Of a stretch of DNA of 64,000 nt, positions 53,506 through 62,447 are shown piece after piece. Source of the DNA: an uncultured Bacteroidia bacterium (lineage in GTDB: Bacteria; Bacteroidota; Bacteroidia; NS11-12g; UBA9320); NCBI GenBank assembly GCA_943787465.1, contig CALSMN010000006.1, positions 62,001 to 126,000 of the forward strand, in the 5' to 3' direction. Positions within the stretch are counted from its first letter, which is position 1, and every line of letters begins with the position of its first letter. Under the pieces are notes generated by a model, which saw nothing but the letters and a program-made list of their open reading frames with translations, was not told the DNA's origin and made no database searches. Position numbers and translations under genes: made by a program.

Positions 53506-54132
53506 CTACATCAATAGTAAAACCCAGTAAAATAAGATGTGAACAAAAATGATACCGTAACTTCTTCCCGTAATTTTAGGAACGTTAGTGATAGACAACT
53601 GAAAAATAAATGATAATCCAAACCAACAAACATAATTAAATATTGGGATGTCAGGTTGATTCCAATTCCACCATCCAAAACGAATAGCAACTTGTTCAAG
53701 TAAAAAGTCATAGGATGTAATCACTAATGCTGTTAGAAAGACCGAAACTAAATACTGATTGGTCAGAAGATTTATTAATGATCTAGCTGAAATTGATAGC
53801 ATTACCCAAGTTATGGGTATAATAAGTGGTACATTTAAATATTTCAAACCCAGGGATTTACCATAAGTATAATCGCCAAATAAGTATCCATAATTTACGC
53901 CCACATACTCTGCTCCATAGGATAATATCAATATGAGTGATAATGGTATACTATTTCTCCCTATCCATTTACCCTCCTCTATAACTACCAGTAAAAAGCT
54001 AAATAAGAGCATATGTGGTGTGAGCTCTAGAAAAAAAGAACGACTTATGGGTAAAAGTATTCCAATTAATCCAACTAAATAAGGAACTAGCAGCAGGACT
54101 ATAAAATTAGTTTTAACAAATTTTGAAATCAC
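53506..54132 (-). CDS. cruF: Carotenoid 1',2'-hydratase-like protein (CruF, DUF422)
   Basis: A 208-residue integral membrane protein with about seven helices, fitting the CruF/bisanhydrobacterioruberin hydratase family, which adds water to the psi end of carotenoids. EYVGVNYGYLFGDYTYGKSLG, VPLIIPITWVMLSI and DFLLEQVAIRFGWWNW are the family-like segments. The stop of crtD overlaps its start by 20 bases. CruF with CrtD is the end-group pair of myxol- and saproxanthin-type carotenoids of marine Bacteroidota; that product is inference. Confidence 0.82.
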   Translation of the reverse strand: MISKFVKTNFIVLLLVPYLVGLIGILLPISRSFFLELTPHMLLFSFLLVVIEEGKWIGRNSIPLSLILILSYGAEYVGVNYGYLFGDYTYGKSLGLKYLNVPLIIPITWVMLSISARSLINLLTNQYLVSVFLTALVITSYDFLLEQVAIRFGWWNWNQPDIPIFNYVCWFGLSFIFQLSITNVPKITGRSYGIIFVHILFYWVLLLM

Positions 54133-55588
54133 GTTTTATTATATCAGTTGATGTTTTAGCAGATAACAAACATAATGGAATCCCACCACCAGGATGCACA
54201 CTGCCACCACAAAAATATAAACCTTTATGGTGTTTACTAAAATTGGGCTGTCTTAAAAAAGCAGATATCCTATTATTTGAACTTGATCCGTAAAGTGCAC
54301 CTTTATAACTGCCTGTTTTATCCCAGATCAACTGAGGTGTTAATATATGCTCCAACTCAATGTGTTTTTCAAGATTGACTTTAAGTATTTTAGAAATTTT
54401 TGAAATGATGTGGCGACGAGTATTTGTAATTAACATCTCCCAATCTTGATTTTTTACATAAGGAGCATTGACCATCACAAACCAATTTTCTTTATTTGGT
54501 GGTGCATCATTTTTTTTGAATTTACAACTAATTTGTATGTATACCGTAGGATCATCATCAATGGAATGATTTTTAAAAATAGAATCGAATTCTTTTTTAT
54601 AGTCACTGGAAAAAAAGATGTTATGTAGATCTAGATTTTCAAAAATTCTATTTATTCCCCAATAAAATATGAGAGCTGAACTACTAGGCGTATATTTTTG
54701 ATGATTTTTTATTAGGTGACTTAGAGGACCAGAGGAAGCAGTAGCTACATCTATATTGCAAATAGCAATGTCATAGCTTTTAGCATCATGGTTTATACCG
54801 TACTTATTATCCCGCTTTTGTAATTGATTAACTGGCGTGTTGAACTTAAAATCAACACCTAAATTCAAAGCTTTTTGATAAAGAGCATCTACTATGGAAC
54901 GCATCCCTTTCTTTGGAAAAAAGGCACCTATTCCAAATTCGTAATGAGGAATGACGTTTAATGTAGCTGGCGCATCGTATGGATTTGATCCATTATAGGT
55001 TGCATAACGATCAAAAAACTGAACTACTTTTGGGTTATTGAATCTTTTGGAATTTTGTTGATGCATTGAATGAAAAACCCCAACTTGTCCCATTTTTAGA
55101 AAACTTTTGAAGGTAGTCCAACTCATATAGGTAGACCATTTATGTAATGATTTTTCTAAAAAAACTGGATTAGTAATCTCATACTTTTGACGACTGTCGT
55201 CTAGAAATGCATCTATATTATCAGCCGACTCATTCAATTTTTCAATAAATTCTGATTTGAGTTTTTCACGATCATTATATGCTATCAATTGAGTGTCATC
55301 ATTCCAGAAATATTTACAAATAGTATTTAATTGATCGTAATCAAAATGAACATCTTTTTTACCATCAATCAATAATAGTTCCATTACATATTCAGGCATC
55401 GTGAATAAAGAGGGACCTGTATCAAAACGAAAACCTTTTTTTTGCCAAACTCCGAGTTTTCCGCCATACGTGTCCGATTTTTCAAAAACGGTAACCTGAG
55501 AACCAGCTGCTGCCATTCGAATCGCGGCAGCTAAACCTGCAACTCCAGAACCTAAAACAACTGTATATAGGGGTTTGTTTTGTATCAA
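54113..55588 (-). CDS. crtD: Phytoene desaturase-like carotenoid 3',4'-desaturase (CrtD)
   Basis: A 491-residue flavoprotein of the CrtI family. The dinucleotide-binding motif VVLGSGVAGLAAAIRMAAAGSQ opens the protein, GKLGVWQKKGFRFDTGPSLF follows, and the C-terminal FCGGSVHPGGGIPLCLLSA is the typical FAD-binding end. The position next to CruF suggests the CrtD subtype, acting on hydroxylated carotenoids, and not phytoene desaturase itself. The start is TTG 55588; no ATG lies before the FAD motif. No crtB, crtI or cyclase is in the window. Confidence 0.85.
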   Translation of the reverse strand: MIQNKPLYTVVLGSGVAGLAAAIRMAAAGSQVTVFEKSDTYGGKLGVWQKKGFRFDTGPSLFTMPEYVMELLLIDGKKDVHFDYDQLNTICKYFWNDDTQLIAYNDREKLKSEFIEKLNESADNIDAFLDDSRQKYEITNPVFLEKSLHKWSTYMSWTTFKSFLKMGQVGVFHSMHQQNSKRFNNPKVVQFFDRYATYNGSNPYDAPATLNVIPHYEFGIGAFFPKKGMRSIVDALYQKALNLGVDFKFNTPVNQLQKRDNKYGINHDAKSYDIAICNIDVATASSGPLSHLIKNHQKYTPSSSALIFYWGINRIFENLDLHNIFFSSDYKKEFDSIFKNHSIDDDPTVYIQISCKFKKNDAPPNKENWFVMVNAPYVKNQDWEMLITNTRRHIISKISKILKVNLEKHIELEHILTPQLIWDKTGSYKGALYGSSSNNRISAFLRQPNFSKHHKGLYFCGGSVHPGGGIPLCLLSAKTSTDIIKRDFKIC

Positions 55589-55649
55589 TTTTTAGGCAAT
55601 ATTGAGTAAATTCCTTATAAAATCAAAACGTACTACTTCTTAATATGTT

Positions 55650-55657
55650 TATCTTTG
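55650..55657 (+). promoter_or_regulatory. -7 box TATCTTTG for the DUF4293 gene
   Basis: Perfect TAnnTTTG, 8 bases before ATG 55666. The ATG at 55645 lies upstream of it and is unlikely to be the start. Confidence 0.55.
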
Positions 55658-55665
55658 AAAAATAT

Positions 55666-56139
55666 ATGTTACAACGTGTCCAGACTATTCATTTACTGCT
55701 AATGTTTATCATTTGTATTCTTTCAACCACCATTAATGTACCATTTTATGAAATTGAAAAAAATGAATTTTCGGAAAAAGTAATGGTGTATTTAAATTCA
55801 TCAGAAATGACATCATCCCAACAAACAACTTTTCAAAGTAATAACTACTTAATTTCTGTATTAGCTGGGATTGCCTTTTTTAGCCTAATTTCAATCATCA
55901 GCTATAAAAACAGGAAACTACAATTACTACTGACTTCATTAAATTACTTACTAATCGTCTTAACCATTCTATTGATGTATGGTTACAGCATTCAAATGCA
56001 TTATTTTGATACTCCATCAAGTACCAATTTTCATCTGGGTATTTTTGTCCCGTTGATGCTGATCATTTTTAATTTTTTAGCATTTAGAGGTATAAAAAAA
56101 GACGAGATGCTTATTCGTTCGATGGATAGACTTCGATAA
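55666..56139 (+). CDS. DUF4293 family membrane protein
   Basis: A 157-residue membrane protein with four helices (about 7-25, 58-76, 83-102, 118-138). MLQRVQTIHLLLMF at the start and LMLIIFNFLAFRGIKKDEMLIRSMDRLR at the end are the DUF4293 hallmarks, a family restricted to Bacteroidota as far as I know. The function is unknown. In other genomes this gene sits near rho; here it is followed two bases later by a peptide-ABC ATPase gene. Confidence 0.85.
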   Translation: MLQRVQTIHLLLMFIICILSTTINVPFYEIEKNEFSEKVMVYLNSSEMTSSQQTTFQSNNYLISVLAGIAFFSLISIISYKNRKLQLLLTSLNYLLIVLTILLMYGYSIQMHYFDTPSSTNFHLGIFVPLMLIIFNFLAFRGIKKDEMLIRSMDRLR

Positions 56140-56141
56140 TT

Positions 56142-57779
56142 TTGAGAATATTAAGTTTAAATAATCTTTCCGTAAAGTTTGTTCAAAAAGAAGGGTATAT
56201 AGAAGTTGTAAAAGGTATTGATTTAGCAGTACACCAAGGTGAAATAGTCGGATTAATTGGAGAAAGTGGTAGTGGAAAATCAGTTGCAAGTCAATCCATC
56301 ACCCAATTAATTAATGGAGCGATATGTTCTGGAGAAGTTATTTACAAGACAGATGATAAGGACATAGATTTACTTACCATTAACGAAAAAATTCTTCAAG
56401 AAGTTCGTAGAAATGAAATTTCTTATATTTTTCAGGAACCCATGACCGCTCTCAATCCATTAATTACTTGTGGAGCTCAAATATTAGAATCTGTTAAATC
56501 ATCAGGTGAATATTTAATAGAGGAATTATTACAAAAAGTTGAGTTACAGGATACACATCGCATCAAAAATAGCTACCCTCATGAATTAAGTGGTGGTCAA
56601 AGGCAGCGAATTATGATTGCTATGGCTTTAGCGAAGCAACCTAAATTACTCATTGCTGATGAGCCAACTACAGCTCTCGATATTGCAATTCAAAATGAAA
56701 TATTATGTTTATTAAAAAAACTAAGTAAAGATGAACACATGGGCATTCTGTTTATTACCCATGATTTACTCTCTTTAAAAGGTTTTGCCGATCAAATAGC
56801 TGTTATGTTTCATGGTAAAATTGTTGAACAAGGTAACACTCATCAAATTCTTAATCATCCAAAACACCCTTACACTAAAGCACTGATTGAAAGTAGAGCA
56901 ACTTATGATAAAAAAGGTACTATTCTTCATGAAATAGATGACTTATTAAAAGAAGAAAACGGACGATTGGTCTATAATCATCCTAAAACTAGACCATTAG
57001 TAAAACACAAATCAAATAATGATACGATACTAAAATTAAATCAGATTGGAAAATATCATCAGACAAAAACCTTATTTAGTAATTTAAAAAATCAAGTACT
57101 CGATTCAATTGATATCTCCATAAATCAGGGTGACATTATTGGTCTCATCGGTGAAAGCGGTAGTGGTAAAAGTACCATTGCTAAAATCATATTAAAGCTA
57201 TGGAAGGAAACATCGGGTCATATCGAATGGAAAGGGAAGAACATTAAAGAAATAAATGATTTGCCTGAAAAAATCCAACTTGTTTTTCAGGATCCATTTT
57301 CATCATTAAACCCAAAACATACTATTGGACAGGCCATATCTGAGGTGTTTTTTGCATCCAATAAACTATTAAAATCAAGCGATATCAAAATAAAAACAAC
57401 AAATTTATTAACCACTGTTGGATTAGATTTGAATGATTACAATAAATATCCTCATCAGTTCTCTGGAGGACAACGGCAACGTATCTGTATAGCCAAAGCC
57501 CTAGCTAAAAATCCACAATTCATTGTATTAGATGAGGCAGTAAGTGCACTTGATGTGAGCGTTCAAGCTAAAATAATCAATCTACTTAATCAATTAAAAA
57601 ATCAAAAAAAATTGACATATCTATTGATATCACATGATATGAATGTGGTAAGTTATTTTTGCAATAAAATTGTTGTTTTAAAAAATGGTTGTATTGTTGA
57701 ATCTGGTAATACGGATACCTTAATCAATTCACCTCGATCTGCCTATACAAAAAGTCTTTTAGGTAAGAGCATAAATTAG
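56142..57779 (+). CDS. Fused dual-ATPase subunit of a peptide ABC transporter
   Basis: A 545-residue protein with two complete ABC ATPase domains in tandem: Walker A GESGSGKS at 40-47 and about 337-344, signatures ELSGGQRQR and QFSGGQRQR, Walker B LLIADEPTTALD and FIVLDEAVSALD. It corresponds to OppD and OppF fused, as in GsiA/YejF, and would power uptake of oligopeptides or similar. No permease or binding protein is encoded in the window, so its partners lie elsewhere. The start is TTG 56142. Confidence 0.93.
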   Translation: MRILSLNNLSVKFVQKEGYIEVVKGIDLAVHQGEIVGLIGESGSGKSVASQSITQLINGAICSGEVIYKTDDKDIDLLTINEKILQEVRRNEISYIFQEPMTALNPLITCGAQILESVKSSGEYLIEELLQKVELQDTHRIKNSYPHELSGGQRQRIMIAMALAKQPKLLIADEPTTALDIAIQNEILCLLKKLSKDEHMGILFITHDLLSLKGFADQIAVMFHGKIVEQGNTHQILNHPKHPYTKALIESRATYDKKGTILHEIDDLLKEENGRLVYNHPKTRPLVKHKSNNDTILKLNQIGKYHQTKTLFSNLKNQVLDSIDISINQGDIIGLIGESGSGKSTIAKIILKLWKETSGHIEWKGKNIKEINDLPEKIQLVFQDPFSSLNPKHTIGQAISEVFFASNKLLKSSDIKIKTTNLLTTVGLDLNDYNKYPHQFSGGQRQRICIAKALAKNPQFIVLDEAVSALDVSVQAKIINLLNQLKNQKKLTYLLISHDMNVVSYFCNKIVVLKNGCIVESGNTDTLINSPRSAYTKSLLGKSIN

Positions 57780-57785
57780 AAAATT

Positions 57786-59897
57786 TTGAAAAAAAACAAT
57801 AGAGAGAGAAAAAAATCTGTGACATATTCAACAGTCATCGAAGTTTTATTGAATTCTCCCAATAGATCACTTAATCATATACAAATAAGTGCCCAAGTTC
57901 CTCATATTAAGAAAGATGAAGTTATACGTATTTTAAATCAACTCGTTGCTGATAAAAGAATAGTCAAACCAACTGTAGGTAAATTTATGTACGAAATAAA
58001 GAACACTAACGAAATAGAAGGCATTCTTGACTTTAATTCAAGAGGAGATGCTTACCTTGTAGCAGATAACTTAGATAAGGATATTAAAATAAAACAGGGC
58101 AACACATTAGATGCTTTTGATGGAGATTTAGTACGGGTCAAATTCACTTACGTAGTAGGCAAAACTAAACCTAAAGCATTTGTTAATCAGGTTATTAAAA
58201 GACATAGAGATAATTTTGTGGGAACAATAAGTAGCAATGGAAAAGCATTCTTTATTATACCAGATAATTCAAAAATTCATACCGATTTTTATTTACCCAA
58301 AGAATATCTAAAAGGAGCTAAAAATGGCGATAAAGTCAAATTTACATTTAGAGATTGGCCGGCAAAAGCTAAGAATCCATATGCAAAAGTGGTTGAAGTA
58401 TTTGGTAGATCTGGTGAAAATTCTGCTGAAATGCATGCCATAGTAGCTGAATTTGGTTTTGATACTCAATTTGATGATTCTGTAGAAGTTGCGGCCAACC
58501 AACTTCCTAAGAAAACTGAACAAAATGAAATAGACCAACGAGAAGATTACAGAAAAATAGCAACCTTCACCATTGACCCTGCTGATGCCAAAGATTTTGA
58601 TGATGCATTAAGTTACCAAGAACTCCAAAACGGAAATATAGAAATAGGTGTCCATATAGCTGATGTATCCCATTACGTAAAACCTAATGATACGATAGAC
58701 CAAGAAGCAATCAAAAGAGCAACCTCTGTATATCTTGTAGATCGAACTATTCCCATGTTACCTGAAGTATTGAGTAATGAGATTTGCTCCTTAAGACCGC
58801 ATGAAGAATCGCTTTGTTTTTCAGTAATTTTCGAATTTGATAACCAAGCAAATGTGAAGGATTATCGTTTTGCTAAAACGATCATTTATTCTGATCATCG
58901 GTTTTCTTATGAAGATGCTCAATCCATAATTGAATCCAAAGAAGGAACTTTTGCACGAGAAATTACTCAAATGAATTCCATAGCAGGATCCTTAAGAGAA
59001 AGAAAGTATAAAAACGGAGCAATCAATTTCGAAACCACCGAATTTCGTTTCACATTAGATTCTAATGGAAAACCTACATCGGTCATTCCAAAAATGCGTA
59101 AAGACGCACATAAAATGATTGAGGAATATATGCTTCTAGCTAACAAATATGTGGCTAAGCATTTGTATGAAAAAAACAATAAAATGCCTATTCCTTTCCG
59201 CGTACATGAAGAACCAAATCAGGAAAAATTGATTGAGTTTGCTGAAACAGCTAATAATTTTGGATACAAAATTGATATTAGCGATTATAAAAAACTCGCT
59301 GCCTCAATCAACGATATGGTTCAGCAAGTTCAAGGCACTTTAGAAGGAGATATACTCCAACCATTAGCCATTCGGAGTATGGAAAAAGCATATTACACCA
59401 CCAAAAAAACGGGACACTTTGGCTTGGGATTTGATTTTTATGCGCATTTCACCTCTCCCATAAGACGATATCCAGATTTGATTACACATCGAATGCTATT
59501 TGACTATCTCCAAAAAACAAAAACATTTTCCTACGAAAATGTTGAATCAATGGCATCTCACAGTAGTAAACAAGAACAAAAAGCAACAAGTGCAGAACGT
59601 GCTAGTATTAAATATAAGCAAGTGGAATACATGTCTGGTTTCAAAGGAGAAGAATTTGAGGGAATCATTAGTGGAATTACAGAATGGGGGATTTATGTTG
59701 AAATTATTGAAAACAAGTGCGAGGGTATGATTCGAATGCGCGATATGAAAAGTGATCAATTCCTTTTTTATCCCAAAAAAAGAATAGTAAGAGGTTCACG
59801 AACAGGAAAAACATACACCATGGGAGATAGAATTTGGATTCGTGTTAAAAATACGGATTTAACTAAAAGGAATATTGATTTCCAAATTGTTTCCTAA
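57786..59897 (+). CDS. rnr: Ribonuclease R
   Basis: A 703-residue processive 3'-to-5' exoribonuclease able to degrade structured RNA. The order is an N-terminal helix-turn-helix (about 10-70), cold-shock domains (about 75-240), the RNB catalytic domain with the metal-binding IDPADAKDFDDALS near residue 260, and a C-terminal S1 domain (EEFEGIISGITEWGIYVEI). FYAHFTSPIRRYPDLITHR is also diagnostic. The start is TTG 57786, 6 bases after the ABC gene. Confidence 0.95.
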   Translation: MKKNNRERKKSVTYSTVIEVLLNSPNRSLNHIQISAQVPHIKKDEVIRILNQLVADKRIVKPTVGKFMYEIKNTNEIEGILDFNSRGDAYLVADNLDKDIKIKQGNTLDAFDGDLVRVKFTYVVGKTKPKAFVNQVIKRHRDNFVGTISSNGKAFFIIPDNSKIHTDFYLPKEYLKGAKNGDKVKFTFRDWPAKAKNPYAKVVEVFGRSGENSAEMHAIVAEFGFDTQFDDSVEVAANQLPKKTEQNEIDQREDYRKIATFTIDPADAKDFDDALSYQELQNGNIEIGVHIADVSHYVKPNDTIDQEAIKRATSVYLVDRTIPMLPEVLSNEICSLRPHEESLCFSVIFEFDNQANVKDYRFAKTIIYSDHRFSYEDAQSIIESKEGTFAREITQMNSIAGSLRERKYKNGAINFETTEFRFTLDSNGKPTSVIPKMRKDAHKMIEEYMLLANKYVAKHLYEKNNKMPIPFRVHEEPNQEKLIEFAETANNFGYKIDISDYKKLAASINDMVQQVQGTLEGDILQPLAIRSMEKAYYTTKKTGHFGLGFDFYAHFTSPIRRYPDLITHRMLFDYLQKTKTFSYENVESMASHSSKQEQKATSAERASIKYKQVEYMSGFKGEEFEGIISGITEWGIYVEIIENKCEGMIRMRDMKSDQFLFYPKKRIVRGSRTGKTYTMGDRIWIRVKNTDLTKRNIDFQIVS

Positions 59898-59909
59898 AAA
59901 ATAGAATCC

Positions 59910-59917
59910 TACCTTTG
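59910..59917 (+). promoter_or_regulatory. -7 box TACCTTTG for the polyprenyl synthase
   Basis: Perfect TAnnTTTG. It covers the TTG at 59915 that could be read as a start, favouring TTG 59924, 6 bases after the box. Confidence 0.5.
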
Positions 59918-59923
59918 TTTACC

Positions 59924-60886
59924 TTGCAAAAACTAACAGAATTATACCATGAATTTGATGCTGCATTAGCACAAATAATTGAACAACCTGGGTCACCTAG
60001 AGAAGTATATGAACCCATCTCCTACATTTTAAAAATTGGAGGTAAACGTATTCGACCAGCGATGGCGATTGCTGCTTTTAAGCTATATCAAAACGAAACG
60101 AATACAGCTATCATTCAATTAGCTCAAGCCGTTGAAATGTTTCATAATTTTACTCTCCTTCATGATGATATTATGGATAAATCCCTTTTGAGAAGAGGGA
60201 AAGAAACGGTCCATATCAAATGGGATGAATCTACAGCTATTTTGTGTGGCGATTTGCTTCAAATTGAGGTGTATGAAAAATTGACATCCATTGGGAATTT
60301 AGAGATATTAACGTTATTTAACCAAATGGCCAGAGAACTCTGTGAAGGACAGATGAATGATATGAACTTTGAAAACCGAGATCAAATTTCTAATACCGAT
60401 TATCTACAGATGATCACTCAAAAAACAGCAGTTCTTTTGGGTTTTAGTATGCAGTCAGGTGCGCTATTAGGTGGAGCATCCTCAGAAGAAGCTAAAAAAT
60501 TATACAACCTAGGAATAGGCATAGGGGTTTCTTTTCAACTCATGGATGATTATCTTGATACTTTTGGAGAAAAAGCAAAAGTTGGAAAGCAAATAGGAGG
60601 AGATATTCTTAACCAAAAAAAGACATTCCTATGGAATGAGATGTGGAATCATCTGGATGCATCAGATCGAGATAAAATAACGAATATGTATGCTCACTTT
60701 TCAGATGAAGAAATGATTGCTCACATCAAACAAAAAATGATACAAACGGGAGCCGATCAAAAAACGCTTCAATTAGCTCAAGAACATACCATTAAAAACA
60801 CAGCTTTATTAGCCAGTATAAATGCCTCTGGAGATAAGACATATTTAGAAGAAATCATGAAAATGTTATCAGAGAGAGAGAGTTAA
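59924..60886 (+). CDS. Polyprenyl diphosphate synthase
   Basis: A trans-isoprenyl diphosphate synthase of about 320 residues that extends allylic diphosphates with isopentenyl diphosphate. The first Asp-rich motif is LLHDDIMDKSLLRRGKETVH, the second QLMDDYLDTFGE; GGKRIRPAM is the substrate-binding segment. Products could be octaprenyl-type side chains for menaquinone or geranylgeranyl diphosphate for carotenoids; the chain length cannot be read reliably. The -7 box overlaps the first TTG (59915), so the second, at 59924, is used. Confidence 0.93.
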   Translation: MQKLTELYHEFDAALAQIIEQPGSPREVYEPISYILKIGGKRIRPAMAIAAFKLYQNETNTAIIQLAQAVEMFHNFTLLHDDIMDKSLLRRGKETVHIKWDESTAILCGDLLQIEVYEKLTSIGNLEILTLFNQMARELCEGQMNDMNFENRDQISNTDYLQMITQKTAVLLGFSMQSGALLGGASSEEAKKLYNLGIGIGVSFQLMDDYLDTFGEKAKVGKQIGGDILNQKKTFLWNEMWNHLDASDRDKITNMYAHFSDEEMIAHIKQKMIQTGADQKTLQLAQEHTIKNTALLASINASGDKTYLEEIMKMLSERES

Positions 60887-60897
60887 TTATATAAATC

Positions 60898-60905
60898 TAC
60901 ATTTG
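60898..60905 (+). promoter_or_regulatory. -7 box TACATTTG for the lipoate ligase
   Basis: Perfect TAnnTTTG, 13 bases before the TTG start at 60919, which supports that non-ATG start. Confidence 0.5.
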
Positions 60906-60918
60906 ATTTATAAATACG

Positions 60919-61770
60919 TTGAACCCATTTGAATTATACATATCAACATCTACTAATGCACATGAAAATTTAGCACTTGAGGAGCATCTTTTGTTAAACA
61001 CTCAAAAGGATATTCTTTTGTTTTATAGAAATAAGGATGCCGTAGTAATTGGAAAGCACCAAAATCCCTGGAAAGAAGTAGATTTATCCTCTAATAGAAA
61101 ATATCAAGTAGTTCGCCGATTAAGTGGTGGAGGAACGGTTTACCATGATTTAGGAAATATCAATTTTTCATATTTGAGTAATAAAAAAACAGATTTTGTT
61201 AATTTCAAGGAACATATCATTCCCATTAGCAATGTTCTGACTGAACTACATATTGAAAATACAATTTCACAACGAAACGATATATTCACAGGATCTCATA
61301 AAATTAGTGGTAATGCAGAACATGTAAATAGCTCCATAAATCGAGTACTTCACCATGGTACACTATTGTATGACAGCAATCTTATCAATCTAAATGGGAG
61401 TATACGTCCCAAAGTAGCCCTAAATATTAAAACTCATGCAGTAGATTCGAAACGGAGTCCCGTCATTAATATTCGGGAGATATACGATCACGGAGATACC
61501 ATCCATTTTTTGAATTTACTAATCAAAAAAATCAAGCATTATATTCCAATCCAATGTATTCAAAATATTTCGCCCAGCACACTAAAACAAGTCCATAAAT
61601 TAGTTCAGGATAAATATCAAAACCAAGAATGGAATTATGGACATACACCTCAATTTTTGTTCACCGACCCATATAATAATCAATATAAAATTAGAAAAGG
61701 GAAAATTGTAGAGGCAACAAACCAAGAGTTAATTGGTGTTGATTTTGAAAAAATTTTAAATCATGACTAG
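60919..61770 (+). CDS. lplA: Lipoate-protein ligase A family protein
   Basis: A 283-residue lipoate/octanoyl transfer enzyme. NLALEEHLL, VVIGKHQNPWKEVD, RRLSGGGTVYHDLGNINFSYL and FTGSHKISGNAEHV are the conserved active-site segments, including the lysine that contacts the lipoyl-AMP. It would attach lipoate to the E2 and GcvH proteins, including the E2 partner of PdhA (22926). The small C-terminal domain of E. coli LplA is short or absent. The start is TTG 60919; the stop overlaps nth by 8 bases. Confidence 0.9.
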   Translation: MNPFELYISTSTNAHENLALEEHLLLNTQKDILLFYRNKDAVVIGKHQNPWKEVDLSSNRKYQVVRRLSGGGTVYHDLGNINFSYLSNKKTDFVNFKEHIIPISNVLTELHIENTISQRNDIFTGSHKISGNAEHVNSSINRVLHHGTLLYDSNLINLNGSIRPKVALNIKTHAVDSKRSPVINIREIYDHGDTIHFLNLLIKKIKHYIPIQCIQNISPSTLKQVHKLVQDKYQNQEWNYGHTPQFLFTDPYNNQYKIRKGKIVEATNQELIGVDFEKILNHD

Positions 61771-62398
61771 AAAAGAACGAGCCAGAGAAATTCATCAAAT
61801 TTTAGAAAAAGAATTCAAAGAAGTACCTATCCCACTGGACCATAAGGATCCCTTTACTTTATTGATTGCAGTTTTACTATCTGCTCAGTGTACTGACGAG
61901 AGAGTGAATAAAATCACACCCCTACTTTTTGAACAAGCTGATAATCCGTTCGATATGGTAAAAATGAGTGTAGAGGAAATTAAATCCATCATTAGACCTT
62001 GCGGACTATCTCCCATGAAAAGTAAAGGTATCTATGGTTTAAGTAAAATTCTTATTGAAAAATACGATGGTCAAGTACCACAAAGTTTTGAGGCATTAGA
62101 AGAACTTCCAGCAGTTGGACACAAAACAGCAAGTGTTGTGATGAGTCAGGCATTTGGAGTACCTGCATTTCCAGTAGATACCCATATTCATCGATTAGCC
62201 TATCGTTGGAAATTAAGCACGGGAAAAAATGTACAACAAACTGAAAAAGATTTAAAATCATGTTTCCCAAAAGAAAATTGGAACAAAATTCATCTTCAAA
62301 TCATCTTTTTTGGAAGAAAATATTGTACTGCTCGTGGACATAATCCTACCCTATGTCCTATTTGTAAGGATTTTGGAAGGGCCATATTGTTCAAATAA
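61763..62398 (+). CDS. nth: Endonuclease III with incomplete iron-sulphur loop
   Basis: A 211-residue DNA glycosylase/AP lyase for oxidised pyrimidines. The helix-hairpin-helix LPAVGHKTASVV includes catalytic Lys121, and Asp139 is in FPVDTHIHRLAYR, so the active site is complete. The C-terminal [4Fe-4S] loop is altered: E. coli Nth has C-x6-C-x2-C-x5-C, but here only C188, C198 and C201 remain with C-x9-C-x2-C spacing and no fourth Cys before the end at Lys211. The cluster is probably lost or bound differently. The gene overlaps lplA by 8 bases. Confidence 0.92.
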   Translation: MTRKERAREIHQILEKEFKEVPIPLDHKDPFTLLIAVLLSAQCTDERVNKITPLLFEQADNPFDMVKMSVEEIKSIIRPCGLSPMKSKGIYGLSKILIEKYDGQVPQSFEALEELPAVGHKTASVVMSQAFGVPAFPVDTHIHRLAYRWKLSTGKNVQQTEKDLKSCFPKENWNKIHLQIIFFGRKYCTARGHNPTLCPICKDFGRAILFK

Positions 62399-62431
62399 CC
62401 TGTAATCTATTTTTCTTACAATACATACACT

Positions 62432-62439
62432 TAACTTTG
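62432..62439 (+). promoter_or_regulatory. -7 box TAACTTTG for the RluA-family gene
   Basis: Perfect TAnnTTTG, 8 bases before ATG 62448. Confidence 0.55.
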
Positions 62440-62447
62440 TCCCATAA

